This document shows positions 35,250 to 43,886 of a stretch of 64,000 nucleotides of DNA, one piece after another. The stretch spans positions 186,001 through 250,000 of the forward strand of contig CAVXGT010000010.1 of assembly GCA_963761475.1 (NCBI GenBank). The letters are read 5' to 3'. Under the pieces are notes generated by a model. That model worked only from the letters and a program-made list of their open reading frames with translations. It did no database searches and was not told where the DNA came from. Source of the DNA: Ga0077555 sp963761475. GTDB lineage: Bacteria; Pseudomonadota; Alphaproteobacteria; Rhizobiales; Hyphomicrobiaceae. The translations under genes were made by a program, and so were the position numbers. Every line of letters begins with the position of its first letter. The stretch's first letter is position 1.

Positions 35250-35912
35250 ATGATGCTGTTCCGCAAGAAGTCCGAGCTTCCCACCGCCGCAACGGCATTG
35301 AAGGGACGCCCCGATGCCATCCCAACGGCACGCACGCATTTCCTCAACGGCCACGACCTGAAAGGGCCGTTCCCCGATGGCATGCAGATGGCCATGTTCG
35401 GTCTTGGTTGTTTCTGGGGCGCCGAGCGCAAGTTCTGGGAGCTGGAGAATGGCATCTGGGTGACGGCCGTCGGTTATGCGGCGGGCATCACCCCGAATCC
35501 TACCTACGAAGAAGTCTGTTCCGGTCTCACTGGCCACAACGAGGTGGTCCTGGTCGTCTTCGATCCAAAGGTGATGCCCTACGAGATGCTGCTCAAGACC
35601 TTCTGGGAATCGCATGATCCCACCCAAGGCATGCGCCAAGGCAACGACATCGGCACCCAGTACCGCTCGGGCATTTACGTGTATTCCTCCGAGCAGCGCG
35701 CCGCTGCCGAAGCGAGCAAGTCGAGCTACGAGGCCGCACTGAAGGCCAAAGGTTGGAAGGCCATCACCAGCGAGATCATGGACGCGCCAGAATTCTACTA
35801 CGCCGAGGACTACCACCAGCAGTACCTCGCCAAGGTCCCCCATGGTTATTGTGGCCTCGGTGGCACCGGCGTCGCCTGCCAGATCGGCGTCGGCGTGAAG
35901 CACGGCGCCTGA
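35250..35912 (+). CDS. msrA: Peptide methionine-(S)-S-oxide reductase MsrA
   Basis: 220 residues from ATG 35250 (two ATGs in tandem; GAGG upstream). MFGLGCFWGAERKFW carries the catalytic Cys (about 54) in the GCFWG motif. GYAAGITPNPTYEEVCSG and YRSGIYVYSSEQ are conserved, and resolving cysteines are in HGYCGLGGTGVACQIG at the C-terminus. It repairs oxidised methionine using thioredoxin. The N-terminal 40 residues resemble the long cytosolic bacterial form (FRKKSELPTAATALKGRP) and do not form a signal peptide. No msrB is in the window. Confidence 0.97.
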   Translation: MMLFRKKSELPTAATALKGRPDAIPTARTHFLNGHDLKGPFPDGMQMAMFGLGCFWGAERKFWELENGIWVTAVGYAAGITPNPTYEEVCSGLTGHNEVVLVVFDPKVMPYEMLLKTFWESHDPTQGMRQGNDIGTQYRSGIYVYSSEQRAAAEASKSSYEAALKAKGWKAITSEIMDAPEFYYAEDYHQQYLAKVPHGYCGLGGTGVACQIGVGVKHGA

Positions 35913-36173
35913 AACCGCTGCTGACGCACCGTCGCACTGTCCAAGAAGTAGTGAGAGGCGCCTTACGCTTGGCCGCCACCGCCATCCCTGCCGGTCGCCC
36001 GCATTGGTGGCGGCGGGTCTGCCTCGCCGCCTCCGGTGCCCGTGCCGCTGACCGAATGGCCGCCTGGCGTGCCGTCACCGCCCTGCGGTGATGGCCCGCG
36101 CAACCCCGCAAGTCCCCGCTTCGACAACACACCCGTCGCTGGCGCCACCAGTGCCTGCGCCCGCTCCACCAAC

Positions 36174-37130
36174 TCACTCAGCGCCGATGGCGACTGCTCC
36201 TGCGCCAGACTTCTCGATCGCGGCGAGCAGAGCCGCCGTCGGATCGGGCGTCTCAAACGACGCACCGGCCTCCAGTAGCCGGATAGGCTGTATCGCCCGC
36301 ACGGCCGTCAGCATCGGCGCCAATTGGCCGAGCCGGCGGGTAATCGTCCAACGAACAAATGGCGCCGGCAGGCCAATCGCCTGAGGCAGCGAGGCCGGTC
36401 GCAATCGACCGAGCGCGGCAGCAAGCGCCTGCCCGGAAACAGGGCTCGGCGCCACGCCCCAGAAAACACCCGTGAGATCCTGCCGCGCGAGCAAACCCGA
36501 TAACATGGCCGCCGCATCGCTAGGCGTGATCGCAGCAATCCCGGTCGATGCCAACCGTGGCGCTATGCCGATTTTGGCGAGCCGTACCACTGTCGCGAGC
36601 GGCTCGCTGGGGTGGGCCAGCAGCCCGAGTCTCACCACTCCCACGCTCGGACCATCGTTATCGCGACCGGCGTTGAGCGCAATCTCTTCCCAGGGCAGCA
36701 GTCGGCCCCCCGGCGCCAGCCCCTCGACCGGCTCCGCCCTCACCGCACCTTCCGCGCCATCCCGACCGACGTCATCTCCGATTGCCGGCGAGACCACCAC
36801 CAACCGCATGTCCCGGCCATGCAGCGCAGCAACCAGTCGACGCGTCGACTCCACCCGTGACGACGCAGCCAAGTCATCGCGTCCGCCGACAGGCAGGTCC
36901 GAGAAAGGCGCCCCCATCAGATGCACCACCCCGCGTGCGCCCGCGAGCGCTTCACCTGGCACATCTTCCGAGAAAGGATGCCACTCGTAGAGCGCCACGT
37001 CAGCGCCAAAGAGCCGCTCGGCAAGCAACGGGCGTCGGGTCAGCACGCGTACGGTCAGCCCCTCGGCCAGCAACCGCCGGACCGTGAACTGACCGAGCGT
37101 CCCCGTCGCACCTGTAACGATGATCGCCAT
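36174..37130 (-). CDS. NAD-dependent epimerase/dehydratase-like protein (TIGR01777 / SDR39U1 type)
   Basis: 318 residues. The N-terminal IIVTGATGTLGQFTVRRLLAEGLTVRVLTR is an extended-SDR Rossmann start. VVHLMGAPF and RVESTRRLVAALHG match the YfcH/SDR39U1 family, and the C-terminal RLLEAGASFETPDPTAALLAA fits its terminal region. The usual YxxxK is not evident, as in many members of this atypical branch, so catalysis is uncertain. It is minus strand, with the start at 37130 facing nrnC. Stretch 35913-36173, between msrA and this stop, shows no gene. Confidence 0.78.
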   Translation of the reverse strand: MAIIVTGATGTLGQFTVRRLLAEGLTVRVLTRRPLLAERLFGADVALYEWHPFSEDVPGEALAGARGVVHLMGAPFSDLPVGGRDDLAASSRVESTRRLVAALHGRDMRLVVVSPAIGDDVGRDGAEGAVRAEPVEGLAPGGRLLPWEEIALNAGRDNDGPSVGVVRLGLLAHPSEPLATVVRLAKIGIAPRLASTGIAAITPSDAAAMLSGLLARQDLTGVFWGVAPSPVSGQALAAALGRLRPASLPQAIGLPAPFVRWTITRRLGQLAPMLTAVRAIQPIRLLEAGASFETPDPTAALLAAIEKSGAGAVAIGAE

Positions 37131-37370
37131 CCCCGTGGCTCATCTCCCGTTTTCGACGCTGGCACCCGCTCGGCGCTTTGGACGTCCAACGCGCCCGAAT
37201 GATGTCACCCCTCCACTCTAGCATGACCCGGAACCGACAGAAGCGCCGACATTCGGCGCTAGCCCAGCCCCGAACCGCGCCAAAGCCGAGGATGAACGCG
37301 ACGATTATGTTGCGGCGGCAATCATGACCGACCATGTTGCAGCCAACATGATCCGGCTCGAGGAGATGCC

Positions 37371-37991
37371 ATGTCTGCGCCCCGCATAAAACTGCACAAA
37401 GGCGACCTGCCGGCTGGTGTCACGTTCGGCTCCAGTGTCGCCGTCGACACCGAAACGCTCGGCCTCAAGCCGCACCGCGACCGGCTGTGCCTGGTCCAAT
37501 TGTCGGCCGGCAACAACGAAGCCCACCTCATCCAGCTCGACGGCAAGAACTGGTCGGCGCCCCGCCTCAAGGCCCTGATGACCGATCCCGGCGTACTCAA
37601 GATCTTCCACTTCGGCCGCTTCGACATTGCCGTTATGCGCCATTGGCTGGGCATCGACACCAACCCCGTCTGGTGCACCAAGATCGCCTCCAAGATGGTG
37701 CGGACCTATACCGACCGCCACGGCCTCAAAGACCTGTGCAGTGAGGTACTTGACATCGATCTGTCGAAGCAGCAGCAGTCGTCGGACTGGGCGCAAAACG
37801 ATCTCACGCAGCAGCAATTGGCCTATGCCGCGTCCGACGTCCTCCACCTTCATGCCCTGAAAGACCGCCTCGAAATGATGTTGGCGCGACAGGGTCGCAC
37901 GGCCCTCGCCGAGGCAGCCTTCCGCTTCCTGCCGACCCGCGCCGAGCTGGATCTGGCGGGCTTTGATGACATGGACATCTTTTCACACTGA
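37371..37991 (+). CDS. nrnC: Nano-RNase NrnC (short RNase D-like 3'-5' exoribonuclease)
   Basis: 206 residues, the length of alphaproteobacterial NrnC and half that of classical RNase D, with no HRDC domain. The DEDDy residues are visible: D26 and E28 in VAVDTETLGLKPHRDRLC, the ExoII Asp in KIFHFGRFDIAVM, and ExoIII with Tyr in LAYAASDVLHLH. TKIASKMVRTYTDRHGLKDLC and SKQQQSSDW are almost diagnostic of NrnC. In organisms lacking Orn it degrades diribonucleotides. It heads the lptCA-lptB-rpoN-ptsN block, as rnd/nrnC often does in this group. The gap to lptCA is 241 bases. Confidence 0.93.
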   Translation: MSAPRIKLHKGDLPAGVTFGSSVAVDTETLGLKPHRDRLCLVQLSAGNNEAHLIQLDGKNWSAPRLKALMTDPGVLKIFHFGRFDIAVMRHWLGIDTNPVWCTKIASKMVRTYTDRHGLKDLCSEVLDIDLSKQQQSSDWAQNDLTQQQLAYAASDVLHLHALKDRLEMMLARQGRTALAEAAFRFLPTRAELDLAGFDDMDIFSH

Positions 37992-38232
37992 ACCGGCGCT
38001 CGTGCGACGACGCGAGTGCTTGGAGGAGCGCATCTGACGCTTGTTGCCCACGCGCCACCGGTCTCGCAATCAAACGTCAGAAGCAAATGCCACACATCGC
38101 GGTCCCAATATCTCCCCAATTCCAGGCGATCTGGAGTATTCAATGGCGAGTCGCGGGACCGTCCCGATATGAACGGCGTGATGCCGATAGCAGCACACAT
38201 CGCGTCTGTGTCTCGCGCGCCTCGGGAGGGTC

Positions 38233-40377
38233 ATGCCTAAAGCCGGACGACACATCGCCTCCGGGCAGGCCGACGATCAGGACGACCGCGCAATCGTGGC
38301 CGCCGAGCGCGCCCGTGCGCGCGCGTTTCGCCAAGCCCGCCGACACACATGGCTTGTGCGCACGCTCAAATTGGCCCTGCCCCTGGTCGCGGTCGGCGCA
38401 TTGGGCACCTACGGCGCCTCGCTGTTCGCCTCGGCCAGTCTGAAACGTGCCAATGTCTCCGTCGGCTCCGCCCGCATCGATCCGGTCAATCTGACCATGG
38501 TCGATCCGCGCTACGACGGTTTCGCCAAGGACGGTTCCGCCTATCGCGTGCACGCCAAGTCGGCCATCACCGACTTCCGCATGCAGAAGCCGGTGCGTCT
38601 CAATGTCATCGACGGCGAGCTTCTCCAGACCAATGGCGTCGTTACCAAGCTGGATGCGGCATGGGGCACCTACGATCAGAAAAAAGATGTCCTCGAGCTC
38701 TATGACCGGATCAACGTCATAGGCAGCGACGGCATGCGCGCCCGCCTCACCCGTGCGACGGTCTGGACCAAGGAGAACCGCATCGCGAGCGATCAAGCGG
38801 TCTGGGCCGAGATGACCACCGGAACGATCCAGGCGCGCGCCATGCAGGTCGACGGCAAGACCAGAAAAGCCCATTTCGCCAACGACGTGATCGTGACCTT
38901 GAAACCCAAGCCGGCCAAGCCCGCGATCGGTGAGGCCGCAGCCCAGCCGCCAAGCCCATTGCCCGGCCTCGATTTCAACTCCGGCGCCCCCGTCACCATC
39001 AAATCCCGCACTCTCGATGTGGATGACAACGCCCACCAGGCTTTGTTTCGCGGCACCGTAGTGGCGAGCCAGGGCGAAGCCCAACTCGCGGCACCCGAAC
39101 TCGATGTCCTCTACGAAGCCGCCGATCAGGCCAACGCCAAATCAGCCCAGGAAAAAGCGAAACTGCAGGCAGCAGACGTCGCAGCACAATCGCGCTTGCG
39201 CAAGATCCTGGCCCGCGGCGGCGTCGTAATGTCCAGCCGCGACAGCCGCGCCGAAGGCCTGGCCCTGACCTACGACGCCGAGGCCGAGGTCGCCGATCTC
39301 TCCGGCAACGTCGTACTCACCCAGGCCCCCGATCGCCGCGCAACCGCCAACACCGCCCACATCGACCAGAAATCCGACCAGATTCTCCTCACCGGCCAGG
39401 TCGTCGTCACCCAGGCCGAAAACGTCATGCGCGCTGAGCGCCTCGCCATCGATCGCAAGGCCGCCACGGCACGGTTCACAAGCCCCGCCGAGCGTGGTCG
39501 CCCGCCCGGACGCATCTCCACTCTTCTGCACCAGAAAAAGGCCGACAGCCGCAAGCGCACCGCTCCAGCCACCCCCGAGCCAGCAGCCGGCTCCAATCTG
39601 GCGTCAACCTTCCTCGGTAGCGGCTTTCGCAGCTCCCCCGACGCCCCGATCGACGTCTCTGCCGCCACGCTCGACATCTTCGATCGTCGGCATAAGGCCG
39701 TTTATACTGGGCAGGTGATTGCCAAGCAGGGCAACTTCGTCGTCGCCACGGAGGTGATGACTGCCCATTACACGGGTGAAACCGGCCTCGCCAGCGATCC
39801 GCGCTCCGTCCAGGAAAAAGCCGGCCGCCAAGCCGTCAAGGCGGCCCCGGATCTGACCCGGATCGAAGCCCGCAAGGGCGTTCTGGTGACCGGAGACGAC
39901 GGCCAGCGCGCCAAGAGCGAATGGGCGAATTTCGACGTCAAGGCAAACACCATCGTGATGGGTGGAGAGGTCGAGATCACCCAGAACGCCAAAGGCGCCG
40001 CGCCCAACAAGCAGCAATCCCTCCGCTTGCCCGACGGCATGCGTTTCGTCATCAATCTCACAACGGGCCGCTACTACACCGAGCTCGAGCCCGGCAGCGC
40101 CTCGAAAACCGGTGGCCCGCAGGTCAGCGGCGCCTTTGCCACCAGTTCCGCGCCCCAGCCCAATGCGAGCGCCGTGCCGTTCTGCCCTCAAGGCGCGGTC
40201 TGCAAGAGCCACCGTCCACAGCTGCTGATCTACCCGAACCAGCTCGAAAAATCCAAAGGCGCCGAGGATCCATCCACCGACGCCCGCAAGACAAAATCGA
40301 AGAAGAAGCCCCGAGACGGCCAGCCGGCCGGCGACGCCTCCAGTTGGAGCGCCACCACCTCGCCCCGGGAGCGCTGA
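38233..40377 (+). CDS. lptC: LptC-LptA fusion, lipopolysaccharide transport bridge protein with two LptA-like domains
   Basis: 714 residues. The basic N-terminus is followed by a membrane anchor (about 45-66, LKLALPLVAVGALGTYGASLF), then an LptC domain (DPRYDGFAKDGSAYRVHAKSAI) to about 220. Two LptA/OstA-type domains follow: about 253-400 (PVTIKSRTLDVDDNAHQALF, then GNVVLTQ) and about 471-605 (PIDVSAATLDIFDRRHKAVYTGQVIAKQG, then GGEVEITQ). The tail is Pro/Lys-rich. Separate LptC and LptA are about 200 residues each, so this single chain replaces both and adds a further beta-jellyroll copy. It should bridge the inner-membrane LptBFG complex to LptD. lptB follows 133 bases downstream. No frameshift is needed; the frame is open throughout. 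Confidence 0.9.
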   Translation: MPKAGRHIASGQADDQDDRAIVAAERARARAFRQARRHTWLVRTLKLALPLVAVGALGTYGASLFASASLKRANVSVGSARIDPVNLTMVDPRYDGFAKDGSAYRVHAKSAITDFRMQKPVRLNVIDGELLQTNGVVTKLDAAWGTYDQKKDVLELYDRINVIGSDGMRARLTRATVWTKENRIASDQAVWAEMTTGTIQARAMQVDGKTRKAHFANDVIVTLKPKPAKPAIGEAAAQPPSPLPGLDFNSGAPVTIKSRTLDVDDNAHQALFRGTVVASQGEAQLAAPELDVLYEAADQANAKSAQEKAKLQAADVAAQSRLRKILARGGVVMSSRDSRAEGLALTYDAEAEVADLSGNVVLTQAPDRRATANTAHIDQKSDQILLTGQVVVTQAENVMRAERLAIDRKAATARFTSPAERGRPPGRISTLLHQKKADSRKRTAPATPEPAAGSNLASTFLGSGFRSSPDAPIDVSAATLDIFDRRHKAVYTGQVIAKQGNFVVATEVMTAHYTGETGLASDPRSVQEKAGRQAVKAAPDLTRIEARKGVLVTGDDGQRAKSEWANFDVKANTIVMGGEVEITQNAKGAAPNKQQSLRLPDGMRFVINLTTGRYYTELEPGSASKTGGPQVSGAFATSSAPQPNASAVPFCPQGAVCKSHRPQLLIYPNQLEKSKGAEDPSTDARKTKSKKKPRDGQPAGDASSWSATTSPRER

Positions 40378-40510
40378 TGAGCACTTGGGCGATCAGCGCC
40401 ACCGCCAATACGCGCGCGTGCGGCCGCAGCCATGTGCTTTGCCTGCACGAACGAGTATATATTGACCTGACCCCAAGCTCGCCCTGCGACCGCGCGCCCG
40501 AGATCCGCTG

Positions 40511-41356
40511 ATGGCCTTCACGCTGTTTCCCAAAGCCCGCAAGAAATCACCCGCCGCGCCACCAGTCACAGGTGCTGGCGCGACGCCCGCAGGCGCCCAT
40601 CAACACCAGACCTACCAGCCCTCCGAGGCCGGCGGCCCAGGTTGGCTGACCTGTGAAGGCGTCGAGAAGAGCTACGGCAAACGCAAGGTCGTCAAGGGCG
40701 TCACCGTCGACGTCGCCCGCGGCGAGATCGTCGGCCTGCTGGGTCCCAATGGCGCCGGCAAGACCACCGTCTTCTACATGATCACCGGTCTGGTCCCCGC
40801 CGATGCTGGCCAGATCACCATCGATGGTCGAGACGTCACCCGCCTGCCCATGTACCGCCGCGCCCGCCTCGGCATCGGCTACCTGCCGCAGGAAGCTTCG
40901 ATCTTCAGGGGGCTTTCGGTTGAAAAAAACATTCTCGCCATACTCGAGATTGTAGAAAGCAGCCGCAAGAAGCGCTACATGCAGCTCGACAGCCTACTCG
41001 AGGAATTCAACATCACGCACCTGCGCAAGAGCCCGTCGATGGCCCTCTCGGGCGGCGAACGCCGGCGCTGCGAAATCGCTCGAGCCCTGGCCTCCCGCCC
41101 CTCATATATGCTGCTCGACGAACCGTTCGCTGGCATCGATCCGATCAATGTTGGTGACATCCAGGAGTTGGTGAGGCATCTCAAACAGCGCGGTTTGGGC
41201 GTTTTGATCACTGATCATAACGTTCGGGAAACCTTGTCGCTCGTTGACCGGGCCTATGTCATTGCAGAGGGTCAAGTTCTAACACAAGGTAGTCCTTCGG
41301 AAATCATCGCGAACGAGGACGTGCGTCGGGTCTACCTTGGCGACATGTTCGGTTAA
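40511..41356 (+). CDS. lptB: LPS export ABC transporter ATP-binding protein LptB
   Basis: 281 residues, with about 40 more than E. coli LptB at the Pro/Ala-rich N-terminus. Walker A GPNGAGKTT at 78-86, signature ALSGGERRRCEIARAL near 178-193, Walker B YMLLDEP with D203-E204, and the H-loop in VLITDHNVRETL. GYLPQEASIFRGLSV is the LptB-type Q-loop region. It powers LPS extraction by LptFG (not in the window). Order lptCA-lptB-rpoN is the standard alphaproteobacterial cluster. rpoN starts 64 bases after the stop. Confidence 0.97.
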   Translation: MAFTLFPKARKKSPAAPPVTGAGATPAGAHQHQTYQPSEAGGPGWLTCEGVEKSYGKRKVVKGVTVDVARGEIVGLLGPNGAGKTTVFYMITGLVPADAGQITIDGRDVTRLPMYRRARLGIGYLPQEASIFRGLSVEKNILAILEIVESSRKKRYMQLDSLLEEFNITHLRKSPSMALSGGERRRCEIARALASRPSYMLLDEPFAGIDPINVGDIQELVRHLKQRGLGVLITDHNVRETLSLVDRAYVIAEGQVLTQGSPSEIIANEDVRRVYLGDMFG

Positions 41357-41420
41357 GGCGGCACGCGTATGACTAATGGCGTGCAAGATTTGGTCCGAAT
41401 AAACTTGGTGGGGAGTTGTG

Positions 41421-42932
41421 ATGGCGCTATCGGCGAAGCTCGAGCTCAGACAGAGCCAGCAGCTCGTCATGACGCCACAACTGCAGCAGGCGATCCGTCT
41501 CTTGCAGCTATCCAATATGGAGTTGAGCCAGTTCGTCGAGACCGAGCTCGAGCGCAACCCGCTCCTTGAGCGCGCCGCCGAGCAGGCGGTCGCCGGTGAA
41601 CGCCCCGAGCCTGACGCAGCCCCCTCTCCGGAACCCGTTGACGGCTCACTCGACTTCACATCGGCCAGCGACAAGTCCACCCGCGAGCTCGACAGCGAAG
41701 CCGCTGACGCCTTCCCCGAAGCCGAGCCGGGCGAATTGGGACCCAACCTCGGCAATTCCCCCTGGTCGACGAGCGCGAGCCGATCAGGTCCGTCGTCTGG
41801 CGAAGATCCCAATCTCGAGGAGTTCGTCGCCGAGCACATCTCCTTGAAAGACCACCTCACCCAGCAGCTTGGCCAGGTGCTCCGCACGCCGGGCGAGCAG
41901 CTCATTGGCCGCCACCTCATCGACCTCGTGGATGAAACAGGCTACCTGCGCGCCGATCTTTCCGAGATTGCCGAGCGCCTGGGCACCACGACCAACACGA
42001 TCGAGAACGTCCTCCACCAGCTGCAGTCCCTCGAGCCGGCCGGCGTCCTCGCACGCGACCTCCGGGAATGCCTGGCCCTCCAACTCAAGGACAAAGGCCG
42101 CCTCGATCCCATGATGGAGGCATTTCTCGACAACCTGCCTCTGCTTGCCAGCCGCAATTTGCCGGCTCTGAAGCGGGCGATTGGCGCCGACGCCGAGGAT
42201 CTGGCCGACATGATCGCCGAGATCCGCGCCCTCGATCCCAAGCCTGGCCTGAGCTTCGGCAGCGTCGATGTTCAGGCTGTCGTCCCCGATGTGCTGGTCC
42301 GCCTCGGCACTGACGGCAGTTGGACGGTCGAACTCAACACCGACACGCTGCCCCGTGTGCTGGTCAACCGCACCTATTTCACGCGCGTGAGCCGCAATAC
42401 TCGCACCGAGAAGGACAAGGAGTTCCTGCAGGACTGCCTGCAGAACGCCAACTGGCTGGTCAAAAGCCTCGATCAGCGCGCCCGGACCATTTTACGTGTT
42501 GCCGAGGAAATCGTACGCCAGCAGGACCGCTTCCTCGCCTATGGCGTCCAGCACTTGCGGCCGCTCAATTTGAAGACGGTGGCCGACGCCATCAAGATGC
42601 ACGAATCCACGGTCTCCCGTGTCACCTCCAACAAGTACATGGCCACCACGCGCGGCATCTTTGAGCTGAAGTACTTTTTCACTTCAGCAATTCCGTCAGC
42701 AGGTGAAGGCGAGGCCCATTCCTCGGAGGCCGTCCGACATCGCATCAAGACGTTGATCGAAGCCGAGAAGCCCTCGGCCGTGCTGTCCGACGACAAGCTC
42801 GTCGAGATCCTGGGCCGCGAAGGCATCGACATCGCCCGGCGCACGGTGGCCAAATACCGCGAAGCCATGCGCATCCCGTCCTCGGTCCAGCGCCGTCGCG
42901 AGAAAAAGATGGGCCTGGAAGAGGTTGCCTGA
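41421..42932 (+). CDS. rpoN: RNA polymerase sigma-54 factor RpoN
   Basis: 503 residues from ATG 41421, preceded by GGGGAG. Region I (LELRQSQQLVMTPQLQQAIRLLQLSNMELSQFVETELERNPLL) is the glutamine/leucine-rich activator-interacting part. An acidic region II follows (about 55-135). Core binding and DNA-binding domains come next: LKPLNLKTVADAI-type segment, HESTVSRVTSNKYM (helix-turn-helix), and the RpoN box ARRTVAKYREAM near the C-terminus. It directs transcription of nitrogen and other activator-dependent genes. ptsN follows, but the usual hpf between them is absent. Confidence 0.97.
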   Translation: MALSAKLELRQSQQLVMTPQLQQAIRLLQLSNMELSQFVETELERNPLLERAAEQAVAGERPEPDAAPSPEPVDGSLDFTSASDKSTRELDSEAADAFPEAEPGELGPNLGNSPWSTSASRSGPSSGEDPNLEEFVAEHISLKDHLTQQLGQVLRTPGEQLIGRHLIDLVDETGYLRADLSEIAERLGTTTNTIENVLHQLQSLEPAGVLARDLRECLALQLKDKGRLDPMMEAFLDNLPLLASRNLPALKRAIGADAEDLADMIAEIRALDPKPGLSFGSVDVQAVVPDVLVRLGTDGSWTVELNTDTLPRVLVNRTYFTRVSRNTRTEKDKEFLQDCLQNANWLVKSLDQRARTILRVAEEIVRQQDRFLAYGVQHLRPLNLKTVADAIKMHESTVSRVTSNKYMATTRGIFELKYFFTSAIPSAGEGEAHSSEAVRHRIKTLIEAEKPSAVLSDDKLVEILGREGIDIARRTVAKYREAMRIPSSVQRRREKKMGLEEVA

Positions 42933-43179
42933 ACAAGGCGCTGAACCCCGGTAACCGGCCGTGCGATCATGGTTTGACACCCGACGTCTGGCTCACTAGG
43001 TTCCGCCCAACCGGCCGTATGAATGGCCATCGGCCTTATCTCGTGAAGCGCAAAAACATATTGAAGTCACAATATGTTAGTTGCTGGGGAAGGGCCCCGG
43101 AAGACATTGCCGGCCGTGCTGGTGGTGTCATGCCCCGAATCGGGCCAAAATGTAGCGAATGCAAGAGAGGCCAACCGAA

Positions 43180-43644
43180 ATGGATCTTGGCGATCTGTTG
43201 ACGCAAGACGGTGTTTTCGCCGCCTTGCGGGTCAAGGACAAAAAGCAGGCTCTGCTCATGCTCGCCCAGCGCGCCGCCCAGGTGACGGGCCATGAGGAAC
43301 GGGTAATTTTCGATTTGCTGCTCCAGCGCGAGCGACTGGGATCCACGGGCGTCGGCCGTGGTATCGCAATCCCGCATGCACGTGTCGCTGGCCTGAACCG
43401 CATTGCAACCGTCTTTGCGCAATTGGCCGAACCGATCGATTTCGACACGCCGGACGGCGAACCGGTAGACCTCGTCTTTGTTCTGCTGGCTCCCGAGCAC
43501 GCGGGCGCCGACCATTTGAAGGCGCTGGCGCGCATCTCTCGCGTCCTCCGCGATACCGTGACGCTCGACAAGTTGCGCAGCGGTCGCGACCGTGCAGCCT
43601 TGCATGCCGTCCTGACGGAGCCCTTGGCCTCGCACGCAGCCTGA
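43180..43644 (+). CDS. ptsN: Nitrogen regulatory PTS protein EIIA(Ntr), PtsN
   Basis: 154 residues from ATG 43180, with AGAGAGG nine bases before. GVGRGIAIPHARV includes the phosphorylated His (about 66), and DGEPVDLVFVLLAPEHAGADHLKALARISRVLRD is standard for this subfamily. EIIA(Ntr) takes phosphate from NPr and modulates potassium uptake, sensor kinases and nitrogen metabolism. It lies 247 bases after rpoN. Normally hpf (rpoX) occupies this place in Rhizobiales; the gap here shows no such gene. Confidence 0.95.
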   Translation: MDLGDLLTQDGVFAALRVKDKKQALLMLAQRAAQVTGHEERVIFDLLLQRERLGSTGVGRGIAIPHARVAGLNRIATVFAQLAEPIDFDTPDGEPVDLVFVLLAPEHAGADHLKALARISRVLRDTVTLDKLRSGRDRAALHAVLTEPLASHAA

Positions 43645-43886
43645 GCTGGGCCTGGATAAACCTTTCCCCGGCCTCACCCTCAGTTCGCCACTGCGCCTGG
43701 CCTCTCCCGCGCAATGCGCCAGCAGCGCGCATCTAGGTCGCCACAGCCCGGAAATTTGCCGTTCACTCGAGTTGTGCCTACGCTTTTTTGCCCCGCCCCC
43801 TTCCGGTGTCGGCTACAGATGTTATGCAGCGTCGGTCCCGGCGGTTCGTCGGGCGGGGATTGCCAGCGACACCGGGGGGTGATGAC

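Noticed and set aside
41377..41393. Sigma-54-like promoter (TGGCGTG...TTTGG) just before rpoN
   Set aside because: The -12 element lacks the required GC and the spacing is off by one, so autoregulation by sigma-54 is not supported.
42974..43201. 75-codon frame between rpoN and ptsN, considered as a shortened hpf
   Set aside because: It shares no hpf features and overlaps the ptsN ribosome site and start.
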